Made by a program: the position numbers and the translations under genes | Notes under the pieces: generated by a model | Told to the model about the DNA's origin: nothing | What the model saw: the letters and a program-made list of their open reading frames with translations, nothing else | Database searches by the model: none | NCBI GenBank assembly: GCA_026709625.1 | Contig: JAPOSR010000027.1 | Coordinates: 318 to 41,635, forward strand | Direction of reading: 5' to 3' | DNA from: Chloroflexota bacterium | Lineage (GTDB): Bacteria > Chloroflexota > Anaerolineae > Aggregatilineales > Phototrophicaceae | Length of the DNA stretch: 41,318 nucleotides | Shown: positions 1 through 7,397 of the stretch, piece by piece | How positions within the stretch are numbered: position 1 is the first letter of the stretch | How the letters are laid out: the number at the start of each line of letters is the position of its first letter

Positions 1-573
1 CGGCTCGCGCGCCCATCGCTCGATACAGTCGGCGATCTGCTGGTGGCCATGCTGCACGCCATGACACAAGCCAATGGTGCGCACGCCGCCGTACTGGTTG
101 CAAGCCCAGGTATTCATGGCCATGGGGTTGGAATAATTCAGAAAGAGCGTGCCGGGTTTGGCGACTTCGCGGATGTCGCGGCAGATAGCCAGCAGGGCGG
201 GAATGGTGCGCTGTCCATACATGATGCCGCCGGCGCAGATGGTATCGCCCACGCACTGGTCGACGCCATAGCGCAGGGGAATATCGATATCCAACTGAAA
301 TGCCGCCAAGCCGCCCTGGCGGATCATGCTGATGACATAATCGACATCAGCAATGGCTTCGCGCTGGTCGAGTGTGGAGCTGACTGTGGCTGGCAGGCTG
401 TTGGCGGCGATGTCGCGCTGGCATAATTGCGCGACCATGCCCAGATTGCGCTCGGAGATATCCATCAATGCAAAATGTGTATCGGCGAATTCAGACACAG
501 CCAACAAGTCAGCCATCAGCCGGCGGGTAAAGCCGACAGAGCCAGCGCCGATCATAGCGATTTTCAATGCCAT
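1..573 (-). CDS. GH4 family glycosidase (alpha-glucosidase/galactosidase-like), N-terminal part
   Basis: The reading frame runs open from an ATG at 573 off the left edge, so only the first 191 residues are present. Residues 5-15 form an NAD-binding Rossmann start (IAMIGAGSVGF). An NPM motif lies near residue 149 and LCHGVQ near 169-174, whose Cys-His pair is the divalent-metal site of GH4. GH4 enzymes cleave alpha- or beta-glycosides by an NAD- and Mn-dependent redox-elimination mechanism in the cytoplasm. The Cys-His version is typical of the alpha-glucosidase, alpha-galactosidase and galacturonidase branch. Substrate cannot be decided without the C-terminal part. It lies in the same direction as the isomerase-like gene at 752-1609, in keeping with a sugar-use cluster. 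Confidence 0.85.
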   Translation of the reverse strand, partial: MALKIAMIGAGSVGFTRRLMADLLAVSEFADTHFALMDISERNLGMVAQLCQRDIAANSLPATVSSTLDQREAIADVDYVISMIRQGGLAAFQLDIDIPLRYGVDQCVGDTICAGGIMYGQRTIPALLAICRDIREVAKPGTLFLNYSNPMAMNTWACNQYGGVRTIGLCHGVQHGHQQIADCIERWAREP

Positions 574-676
574 AAGTTTTTGCAAGCCCGCCAGGCAAGC
601 CCTGCGGCTATTCTTTCTTTATAGAGCGCGGCGATTAAAACAGCCGGTCGCCATACTGTCAAGACGCGGGTTGCGG

Positions 677-734
677 CGAGAGTGGTGATTTTGGTGGATA
701 CGCGCTGCTTTGCCCCACGCATTCACCACTCTCG
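677..734. repeat. Internally deleted copy of the miniature inverted-repeat element (copy A)
   Basis: The 12-bp ends CGAGAGTGGTGA and TCACCACTCTCG are perfect inverted repeats. Between them are only the left 25 or so bases and the right tail of the longer element seen at 15093-15262 and 33478-33639. The GC-rich middle is missing, so this is an internal deletion derivative. No exact target duplication was found. Confidence 0.7.
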
Positions 735-751
735 TTGTGGCGGCGCAGACA

Positions 752-1609
752 CTAAGCCAGCCCCGCCAGCTCCCAGAGTTGGTTCATCGATTCAGCCGTG
801 ATTTGCGCGGCTTGCTGGCCGTCATCCATAGCATTGAGGCGCGCGCTGAATGGCTCGGGCGTTACAGGCCCGTCGTATTCCAAGTCCGCCAGCTTCCGCA
901 TAAAGTCGCGCAGGGGCAGCACGCCTGTTTCCAGAGGCAAGCGGCGGTCGTCGTCGATGTATTCGTGCATCTGCAAGTTCAGCGGCGCGTCGTTGACATG
1001 CACATTGACAATATCGGCATTGCTGATTTTGTCCAGGTCGTCCACTGCCCCGCCCGATGTGTACAAGTGCCAGGCATCCAGCAGCAAGCCGACATTGCCC
1101 GTCCCCAGCGCCGCCGTCAATTCCAACATGCCCTCCATAGCATAGATGAAGGCGTGTTTGTGCGCCGGACGCAGAGTCTGCGGACCGATGAATTCAATGC
1201 CAAAGCGGATGCCATGCTCAGCCAGTGCCGCGGCAATGGGCTGGAAGCGCGCGACATGCCAAGCGAAGTTCGTGGCGAAGTCGCGCTGGTCGGACGCAGG
1301 CGGGCACCAGGTGGATGTGCGGTCAGCGCCCAGCTCTGCCGCCAAGGCAGCATAACGCGGCAGTTGCGCCAGGTCGGCTTCCCAATCGTCAGTTTGCCAC
1401 CTGACGGGCAAGCCCCAAGCGCCGAAACGCAGGCCCGCCTCGTCAAAAAGCGCCTTGACGCCCGCCGCGCCGACCTCGTCCGCCAACTGCGCCGCCTGGT
1501 CAATACTGAAGTCCAGCCCGGCGAAGCCGGTGCGCGCCGCCAGCGCGATGCTGTCCGCCAGCGACAAGTCGTGTATGCCGATCGCGCCCGGGCTTAGTGT
1601 CTTGTACAT
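752..1609 (-). CDS. Sugar phosphate isomerase/epimerase family protein (xylose isomerase-like TIM barrel)
   Basis: A 285-residue protein of the AP-endonuclease-2/xylose-isomerase-like barrel family. Acidic and histidine metal ligands fall where the family has them: Glu in GIEFIGP, Asp-Ala-Trp-His in LLLDAWH, His in NVHVND and the final Glu in PEPF. The start at ATG 1609 gives the usual N-terminal first strand. Family members isomerise or epimerise ketoses, inositols or related sugar acids in the cytoplasm, and the substrate cannot be read from sequence. It is read in the same direction as the GH4 gene, about 180 bases upstream of it, with repeat copy A between them. Confidence 0.8.
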   Translation of the reverse strand: MYKTLSPGAIGIHDLSLADSIALAARTGFAGLDFSIDQAAQLADEVGAAGVKALFDEAGLRFGAWGLPVRWQTDDWEADLAQLPRYAALAAELGADRTSTWCPPASDQRDFATNFAWHVARFQPIAAALAEHGIRFGIEFIGPQTLRPAHKHAFIYAMEGMLELTAALGTGNVGLLLDAWHLYTSGGAVDDLDKISNADIVNVHVNDAPLNLQMHEYIDDDRRLPLETGVLPLRDFMRKLADLEYDGPVTPEPFSARLNAMDDGQQAAQITAESMNQLWELAGLA

Positions 1610-1661
1610 GAAAACGCCTTTCCGCCTGCGCCTTTTTGATATATGTGGAATAGTAACACAA

Positions 1662-1804
1662 CCCCCACCCCAAACCCCTCCCCCAAAATGAGAGAGGGGC
1701 TACCATGCTGTGAAAGCGCAGGAAAAACTCCCCTTCCCTCGTTCTGGGGGCAAGGGACCGGGGGATGGGGGCTTGGTTGCCATATCCACGCATTCACCAC
1801 TCTC
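1662..1804. repeat. 5'-truncated copy of the miniature inverted-repeat element (copy B)
   Basis: This carries the GC-rich interior (CCCCCACCCC, the AGAGAGGGGC arm and GGGCAAGGGACCGGGGGA) and the right terminus ending CATTCACCACTCTC. The left terminus (AGTGGTGATTTTGGTGG) is not recognisable. It fills most of the gene-free stretch 1610-1968. The remainder, 1805-1955, shows no gene that I can support. Confidence 0.75.
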
Positions 1805-1968
1805 AGCGCGTCATACTAACAGCCAAACACAGAGGAGCCAGAAGGCGCAGAGTGTAGTGGGCGAGACAGCAATCCTCCGTGCCTCTGCGCAACAAAACAT
1901 TCGCTGCCGCCTTGGCGAGGGCTGCGGGGAGCAGTCACAATCGGTCATTCTGCGCTAGAATTGCCTTT

Positions 1969-2712
1969 ATGCCGGTTACAGACACAACCACGCTTAAACA
2001 GCAAGCGGGCGCATTTGCCGCTGACATCGTGCGGTCGGGCATGATAGTTGGGCTGGGCACCGGCAGCACAGCCATTCATGCTACGCGGCGCATCGCCCAG
2101 CGCATGACGAATGGCGAGCTGCGCAATATCCGCGCTGTCCCCACTTCGCGCGCGACTCAAGCCGCCGCCAGCGAACTGCGCATCCCGCTGGTCAGCTTCG
2201 CCGACTGCCAGCGCATCGACATGACCATAGACGGCGCGGACGAGGTTGACCCGGCGCTGAACTTGATCAAAGGCGGGGGTGGCGCTTTGCTGCGCGAGAA
2301 GATCGTGGCGCAAGCCACCGACCAGTTCGTCATCGTGGTCGATGAATCAAAGCTGTCGCCGCGACTGGGCAGCCTCTTCGCTGTGCCGGTCGAGGTGGTC
2401 GAGTTCGGTTGGCAGGCGCAGGTTCGCTTTCTGGAAGCGCTGGGGGCGAAGGTCAGGCTGCGCGGAGATGACGGCGCTGCCTATCGCACCGACCAAGGCA
2501 ATCTGATTTTGGACTGCGACTTTGGACCCATCAGAAATGCGCAAGATCTGGCATCTGGGTTGAGCGCGCGCGCTGGCATTGTCGAGCACGGGTTGTTCAT
2601 TTCTCTGGCGCAGCAGGTTGTCGTGGCGGGCAATGCTGGCATTCGCGTCTTGCCCGCAGAGTCATTGCAGCCCTCCAGCCCAAGCGCGCACCCAGAGCGA
2701 GGATGGGCTTAA
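1969..2712 (+). CDS. rpiA: Ribose-5-phosphate isomerase A
   Basis: RpiA interconverts ribose 5-phosphate and ribulose 5-phosphate in the pentose phosphate pathway. The 247-residue protein has the family signatures in order: GLGTGST (28-34), DGADEVD (88-94) with the catalytic acid, and KGGGGALLREK (101-111), then a C-terminal GNAGIRV. An in-frame ATG at 1879 would add 30 residues with no family counterpart, so the ATG at 1969 is preferred. TAGAAT at 1956-1961 lies only 7 bases before this ATG, and there is no Shine-Dalgarno sequence, which suggests a leaderless or nearly leaderless transcript. The last 15 or so residues are proline- and serine-rich and look like a non-conserved tail. Confidence 0.93.
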   Translation: MPVTDTTTLKQQAGAFAADIVRSGMIVGLGTGSTAIHATRRIAQRMTNGELRNIRAVPTSRATQAAASELRIPLVSFADCQRIDMTIDGADEVDPALNLIKGGGGALLREKIVAQATDQFVIVVDESKLSPRLGSLFAVPVEVVEFGWQAQVRFLEALGAKVRLRGDDGAAYRTDQGNLILDCDFGPIRNAQDLASGLSARAGIVEHGLFISLAQQVVVAGNAGIRVLPAESLQPSSPSAHPERGWA

Positions 2713-2734
2713 TGGCTGCGAAATCTCTGGCAAC

Positions 2735-2762
2735 CCTCGCCTGCGCGCGGTCTGGGGCGAGG
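2735..2762 (+). terminator. Hairpin downstream of rpiA
   Basis: CCTCGCC and GGCGAGG form a 7-bp GC stem 22 bases after the rpiA stop. No T run follows, so terminator function is weakly supported. Confidence 0.3.
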
Positions 2763-2890
2763 CAGCGAGCAATAGAGGGATGATTTTCGTACCTGCGCGA
2801 CTCGCCATTGCGCCAACATTGCAGACTGGCATGGCGCGATTCCTGCGCTATAGTTCCTGAGGCTGCGATTTTTCTGCAAGGTGGCATGGC

Positions 2891-3775
2891 GTGGCGATTC
2901 GATTTCGATCCAGCACAGACGAGGCAACCCAGTCGGCTGTGGCGCAGCTGCAAGAAACCGTCCTGGCGCAGCGCGCTCGCATCCAAATGCAAAGCGAACA
3001 GCTCGCCAGCTTGCAATCCGCCAGCGATGCCCAGCAGAAACGCATCAAAGCGCTCAATGACCAGTTGCAGCGGCAAAAAGCGCAGATCCAAGCGCAGCTC
3101 GAGCGCAACGCCGACGCGCAGCAGCGGCTTTATGCTTACATTGAGCGAGTCGTCGGCACAGTCGTCGAGCACCAGAATGCTTTGCTGGCGCAATTGAGCG
3201 ATTCGCTGCAAGGATTGTCTGAGCAGCAGGCCGATACCGAGCCGATCCAGATCATGCCGGAAGAGTTCGCGCCGCCGCTGGCCAGAGCCGCAGAACTGGA
3301 AGTGGTGTATGCGCCAGTCGTGGTTAAAGCTGATGCCGCGTCGCCGCCAGAAGCCGCCGATACCCAGCCTTTATCCGCCCTTGCAGACGAGGCGATACCA
3401 GAGCCGCGCGATGCCTCGAGCGAGCCGGTCGCGCCCGCTCGGACGGAAGGCGCGGGCGAAATCTCGCTGGATTCTTTGGTCGGGGCGCAGGCCAGCGACT
3501 CAGCCAAGCTGATCGCGCTGCTGGCGGAGAGCGGCTGGGCAGCCACAGAATCCGAATTGCAAGCTGGCTTGCCGGCCAGCCAGTTGGTCGCTGTCGTCAT
3601 CGCCGAGATTAACCAGCGGGCGCAGGACGATATCGGCGAACACCTTATCACCCGCGCGAATGAAACCTGGACGATTGAAACAGGTTTTCGTCCAGCGCTT
3701 TTGAATTGTCTTAAGCGCGAGGCATTTGCGGAGTCGCCACAGCTGCCTGATGAATCTGGCGGCGCGGCGGACTGA
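2891..3775 (+). CDS. Coiled-coil protein with a TerB-C-like C-terminal segment, function unknown
   Basis: A 294-residue soluble protein. Residues about 10-110 are a long Gln/Ala/Glu-rich coiled coil, 115-205 a Pro/Ala/Glu-rich linker, and about 213-280 a folded-looking module. In that module, a predicted helix-rich segment ending in EINQRAQDDIGEHLI is followed by a short strand and an aromatic residue. This resembles the TerB-C domain found at the end of TerB-type and DEAD/ATPase proteins. That assignment rests on pattern memory and is tentative. The GTG start at 2891 is chosen because AAGGTGG lies 6 bases upstream; the nearby ATG at 2886 is in another frame. No signal peptide or membrane segment was seen. 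Confidence 0.65.
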   Translation: MAIRFRSSTDEATQSAVAQLQETVLAQRARIQMQSEQLASLQSASDAQQKRIKALNDQLQRQKAQIQAQLERNADAQQRLYAYIERVVGTVVEHQNALLAQLSDSLQGLSEQQADTEPIQIMPEEFAPPLARAAELEVVYAPVVVKADAASPPEAADTQPLSALADEAIPEPRDASSEPVAPARTEGAGEISLDSLVGAQASDSAKLIALLAESGWAATESELQAGLPASQLVAVVIAEINQRAQDDIGEHLITRANETWTIETGFRPALLNCLKREAFAESPQLPDESGGAAD

Positions 3776-3846
3776 TTGCCAGAATCTCCAACTGCCGCAA
3801 CACTTCGCAAGCATAGCTTCACTGCCCAATAATCAGGAGCCAGACA

Positions 3847-4308
3847 ATGTCTCAATCTCCCGACTGGCGCGAGCAGGGCGTGCGTATCGTGCGCGGCGAT
3901 GAGCTCGATGCCAACACGCCACAGACGCCCGGCATGACGCGCGCCGCCGCCATCAACCACGCCAAAGCCGGCGCAAACAAATTGTGGGCGGGCACTGTGA
4001 ACATCCAGCCCGATGCCAAGACTGGCGCGCACCACCACGGCGAGTTGGAAAGCGTCATCTATGTGGTCAGCGGACGCGCGCGCATGCGCTGGGGCGAGCG
4101 GCTGGAGTATGTCGCCGAAGCCGAAGCGGGCGATTTTATCTATGTGCCGCCTTTTGTGCCCCACCAAGAGATCAATGCCAAGCTTGATGAAGCGCTGCTG
4201 TGCATCCTCGTGCGCAGCGACCAGGAAGCCATCGTCGTCAACCTGGATATCGAGCCGGCCGAAGTATCGGAGACCGTCTGGGTCGGGCCGAATCACCCCC
4301 GCCAATAG
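3847..4308 (+). CDS. Small cupin-domain protein
   Basis: A 153-residue single-domain cupin. Motif 1 is HHHGELESVIYVVSG (about 62-76) with His and Glu metal ligands. Motif 2 is GDFIYVPPFVPHQ (about 94-106) with the last His ligand. Cupins of this size bind Mn, Fe or Zn and act as isomerases, epimerases, dioxygenases or sugar-binding regulators. Nothing in the sequence fixes the reaction. An AGGAG lies at 3835-3839, 7 bases before the ATG. It stands convergent to the dehydrogenase gene at 4344, with only 35 bases between the stops. Confidence 0.85.
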   Translation: MSQSPDWREQGVRIVRGDELDANTPQTPGMTRAAAINHAKAGANKLWAGTVNIQPDAKTGAHHHGELESVIYVVSGRARMRWGERLEYVAEAEAGDFIYVPPFVPHQEINAKLDEALLCILVRSDQEAIVVNLDIEPAEVSETVWVGPNHPRQ

Positions 4309-4343
4309 AAGCGATGCAGCGCGCCGTTGCCTCGTCCGAAATC

Positions 4344-5375
4344 TTATCCCCCTGGTGCCAGCAGCACCTTGGCGACAGCGCCCGGCGCTTCGATGAGCCG
4401 CTCGAACCACCGACCGCCGTCTTTCAAGGGCGCTTCGTGGATCCATGGGTCGAGTCGCAGCGCGCCTTCGGCCAGCAATTCGAGCGCGCGCGCGAAATTG
4501 GCGGGCGTATACGCGAATGAGCCGCGCGCCACGACTTCGTTGCGGATCATGTTGGCGACTGGCATGGCGCTGGTTTCTTCGTGCAAGCCGCTGAGGATGA
4601 TTGTGCCGCCCGGTCGCGTCGCCGCCACGCATTGTTCGCGCGTTTGCGCTGTGCCGACCGCATCGACAGCGACTGTCACGCCAGCGCCGGCCGTGGCCTC
4701 CAGCGCCGCCGCGACCGGGTCGACATCTTGAGGCTGCAGGGGAATGCCGCCCAAAGCCAGCCCCATGCTCAGACGCGCCGCATCCAGCTCGGCGATGAAG
4801 ACGCGCGCCGCCCCGCGATAGCGCAGCATCTGCAAACTCAGCAAACCGATGGGACCCGCGCCGATGACCAGGCAGTCTTCGTCAGCGACTGCGCCCGCCA
4901 ACTCGGCAATGCGCACAGCGCAACCAGCTGGTTCAGTCAGCGCGCCGCTGCGTGTATTCATGCCCGCGGGCAACGTCAGCGCCAGCTTGGCCGGGACGCT
5001 GACGAATTCGGCAAATGCGCCCGGACGATGCGCGCCCAGCAGGCTGCGGTTGACGCAAAGCTGATTCATGCCAGCCAGACATGCCGGGCAATCGCCGCAA
5101 TGCCAGAGCGGATTGACCGTGACCAGCCGGCCAACTTGCAGGTCGGGGCGCAGCTGCGGCACGAGCGGACCCATCTCGACGATCTCGCCAGCGAACTCGT
5201 GCCCCATAATCAGCGGTGGCCTGCGCAGCGCATTATGCCCCAGATAGCCGCTTAGCTCGCTGCCGCAGATGCCGACGTGCCCGACGCGCATCACGATTTC
5301 GTCGTCAGTCGCTTTTGGCTCAGGCTCGTTTTGCAGCTGCATCTGCCGCGCTGCCCGCCAGACCAGCGCCTGCAT
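4344..5375 (-). CDS. Zinc-dependent medium-chain alcohol/polyol dehydrogenase
   Basis: A 343-residue MDR-family enzyme. The catalytic zinc site is visible (GICGSE and MGHEFAGEI). The four structural-zinc cysteines are in the segment CGDCPACLAGMNQLC, and the NAD(P) Rossmann motif is GAGPIGL. The closest families are sorbitol/L-iditol, threonine and galactitol-1-phosphate dehydrogenases, which oxidise secondary alcohols of sugars or polyols. It is the last gene of sugar ABC operon 1, 37 bases after the second permease, so its likely substrate is a product of the imported sugar. The substrate itself is inference. Confidence 0.87.
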   Translation of the reverse strand: MQALVWRAARQMQLQNEPEPKATDDEIVMRVGHVGICGSELSGYLGHNALRRPPLIMGHEFAGEIVEMGPLVPQLRPDLQVGRLVTVNPLWHCGDCPACLAGMNQLCVNRSLLGAHRPGAFAEFVSVPAKLALTLPAGMNTRSGALTEPAGCAVRIAELAGAVADEDCLVIGAGPIGLLSLQMLRYRGAARVFIAELDAARLSMGLALGGIPLQPQDVDPVAAALEATAGAGVTVAVDAVGTAQTREQCVAATRPGGTIILSGLHEETSAMPVANMIRNEVVARGSFAYTPANFARALELLAEGALRLDPWIHEAPLKDGGRWFERLIEAPGAVAKVLLAPGG

Positions 5376-5412
5376 AGCGCGTCCTTTCTTGTCAGTTGGC
5401 GAAGCAGAGCGC

Positions 5413-6267
5413 CTAGCCCTTCAAGCTGCCTTGCGCCGTCACGCCACTGATCAAATGCTTCTGCCCAAAATAGAATACCACGAGCATGGGGATGATCATC
5501 AGCATGGAGAAGGTCATCACCAGGTTGAGCGAGCCATCAGCGCCTTCAAAGCCGCGCAGTGCATTCAGCCCCAGCGCCAAGGTCCACAGGTCGCGGTTGC
5601 TGCCCAGATAAATGAGCGGGTTCAAAAAATCGTTCCAGGCGAATTCAAAGGCGAAGATGGACACGGCTGCGATGACGGGAATCGACATGGGCATGAAGAT
5701 GCGCCACCACACCCCCAGCTCGCTGCAGCCATCAATGCGCGCGCTGTCGTAGATGTCGTTGGGGATGCCGCGGAAGAATTGACGATACAAAAATATGTAA
5801 AAGGCATTGTGGCCCAGCAGGCGCGGCAAGACCAGGGGGCCAAATGTGCGCGTCCAGCCGATCTCGTCAAAGAACAGGAAGAGCGGAATGAGCCGCACCA
5901 CATAGGGCAGCATCATGGTCGCCAGCAAGAGGCCAAACAGCAAGCGCCGCCCGGGGAAGGGGATACGCGCAAAGGCGTATCCAGCCAGCGTGCAAGGCAC
6001 CAGCGCGCCAAACAGCGATGCCGCCACGATGACCATGGTGTTGCGCGCCTGCTGCAGCACCGGTTGTTTCGTGAAGATGTCAACATAATTCTGCCAATGG
6101 ATAGGGTCGGGGATCAATTCCAACTGGCGGATGCTGACCTTGTCGCGCGTTTTCAGCGATGTGCTGACTGTCCAAAGCAGCGGCACCATCATAACCACCG
6201 CGCCCAATGTGAGCGCGCTGTAGACAAAAAGCTGGCGGATGCGCCGCGCGGCGGGATTCTCGATCAT
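5413..6267 (-). CDS. Carbohydrate ABC transporter permease, MalG-like (operon 1)
   Basis: Inner-membrane permease of a CUT1 sugar importer with six predicted membrane helices. The EAA loop that contacts the ATPase is present as YDSARIDGCSELGVWWRIFM. I chose ATG 6267 because GAGG sits 7 bases before it and it begins just after the upstream permease stop. An in-frame ATG at 6303 would add 12 residues and overlap the upstream gene by 29 bases. The C-terminus ends in the usual V.AQGSLKG pattern of MalG-type subunits. It forms a heterodimer with the product of 6275-7237. Confidence 0.92.
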   Translation of the reverse strand: MIENPAARRIRQLFVYSALTLGAVVMMVPLLWTVSTSLKTRDKVSIRQLELIPDPIHWQNYVDIFTKQPVLQQARNTMVIVAASLFGALVPCTLAGYAFARIPFPGRRLLFGLLLATMMLPYVVRLIPLFLFFDEIGWTRTFGPLVLPRLLGHNAFYIFLYRQFFRGIPNDIYDSARIDGCSELGVWWRIFMPMSIPVIAAVSIFAFEFAWNDFLNPLIYLGSNRDLWTLALGLNALRGFEGADGSLNLVMTFSMLMIIPMLVVFYFGQKHLISGVTAQGSLKG

Positions 6268-6274
6268 AGCCGCC

Positions 6275-7237
6275 TCATGCCGCGTCTTCCGCGCCATCGC
6301 CATAAAACACCCAGCGATTCGAGGTGTAAACCAGGGCGACCGTCAGCGCGAAGATGATGCTGAACAAGATGACAGACAGCGCCGCCGCATACCCAAATTC
6401 AAAGTCGCGGAAGGCTTTGTTATAGACATGCATCATGTACACCAAGCCCGCGCCCAAGGGTCCGCCATCCACGCCCACCATGACAAATACCTGCGCAAAG
6501 ATCTGGAAGCCGCCGATCACGCCGATCAGCAGGTTGAAGAAGATGGTCGGCGTCATCAAGGGCAGGGTGATATGCCGCAAGCGCCGCAAGCCGCCGCCGC
6601 CGTCGATCGCCACCGCTTCATACAGGTCACTGGGGATGCTCTGCAAGCCCGCCAAAAAGATGATCATCTGCGCGCCAAACCCCCAGAGACTCAAGATGAT
6701 CAGCGACGGTTTGATCCAGTCGGGCGAGCTCAGCCAGCGCACGGGCGGCAGCCCCACCAGCAGAAAAACATGGTTGAACAAGCCATAACGCGTATTCAAC
6801 AAGCCAGCGAAGATCAAGGTAGCCGCGACCAGAGGCACCACGGACGGCACATAGAAGAGGGTGCGGTACAGCTCCATGCCGCGCACGCGCATATTCAGCA
6901 GCAGCGCGATCAAAAATGCGAATATCAAGCGCAGCGGCACACTGAAGCCGAGATAATACACCGTGTTGTACATGCTCTTGCTGAAGAGCTTGTCTTTGGT
7001 GAAGATCTCCAGATAATTCTCCAAGCCGATCCAAGGTGGCGCGCCCTGCGTGCCGATTTGGTAATCGGTAAAGCTGAGGTAGAGGTTGTAGGCGAAGGGC
7101 ATCAGGTCGAAGATGACGAAGCCGGCGAACCAGGGCAAGATGAAGAGGAAGCCGATCCAACTGCGGCACCGAAACCACCATTCTTGAAAGCGGGCGCGCC
7201 AGCTTTCGTCATGTTGTCTTGCGATAGTGGCATTCAC
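6275..7237 (-). CDS. Sugar ABC transporter permease, MalF/UgpA-like (operon 1)
   Basis: A 320-residue partner permease of the CUT1 importer. It has an N-terminal cytoplasmic tail, a first helix at about residues 29-50 and an EAA loop of the form YEAVAIDGGGGLRRLRHITL. It is the first permease gene after the binding protein and is separated from it by about 160 bases with two hairpins. Translation of the next permease probably couples to it, since only 7 bases separate its stop from the next start. No ATPase gene accompanies it, as is common where one MsmK/UgpC-type ATPase serves several importers. Confidence 0.92.
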   Translation of the reverse strand: MNATIARQHDESWRARFQEWWFRCRSWIGFLFILPWFAGFVIFDLMPFAYNLYLSFTDYQIGTQGAPPWIGLENYLEIFTKDKLFSKSMYNTVYYLGFSVPLRLIFAFLIALLLNMRVRGMELYRTLFYVPSVVPLVAATLIFAGLLNTRYGLFNHVFLLVGLPPVRWLSSPDWIKPSLIILSLWGFGAQMIIFLAGLQSIPSDLYEAVAIDGGGGLRRLRHITLPLMTPTIFFNLLIGVIGGFQIFAQVFVMVGVDGGPLGAGLVYMMHVYNKAFRDFEFGYAAALSVILFSIIFALTVALVYTSNRWVFYGDGAEDAA

Positions 7238-7278
7238 GATCGGCTGCTTTCAAAGCTCGCGCGGCTGCCTGCATGATG

Positions 7279-7317
7279 AACACGGTGGGCGACATTGACA
7301 TGAATGCCGCCCGTGTT
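7279..7317 (-). promoter_or_regulatory. Intercistronic hairpin 1 between binding protein and permease genes
   Basis: AACACGG at 7279-7285 pairs with CCGTGTT at 7311-7317. The stem extends imperfectly through GGCG/CGCC and CATT/AATG. It lies in the transcribed gap after the binding-protein gene. Such hairpins commonly protect the upstream message or attenuate read-through so that binding protein exceeds permease. The role here is inference. Confidence 0.5.
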
Positions 7318-7332
7318 TCTTGCGCTATGTCT

Positions 7333-7356
7333 GGGCGAGATAAGTCTCTCTCGCCC
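7333..7356 (-). promoter_or_regulatory. Intercistronic hairpin 2 after the binding protein gene
   Basis: GGGCGAGA (7333-7340) and TCTCGCCC (7349-7356) form a perfect 8-bp GC-rich stem with an 8-base loop, about 40 bases after the binding-protein stop. There is no strong U tract. It is likely an attenuator or 3'-end stabiliser rather than a full terminator. Confidence 0.5.
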
Positions 7357-7397
7357 CTGCCATTTCCATTGCGGCGGCTTGCTCGCGCTGAGTTCGC

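Noticed and set aside
1879..1968. Upstream start for rpiA
   Set aside because: The extra 30 residues have no counterpart in RpiA proteins, and a -10-like TAGAAT lies inside that segment.
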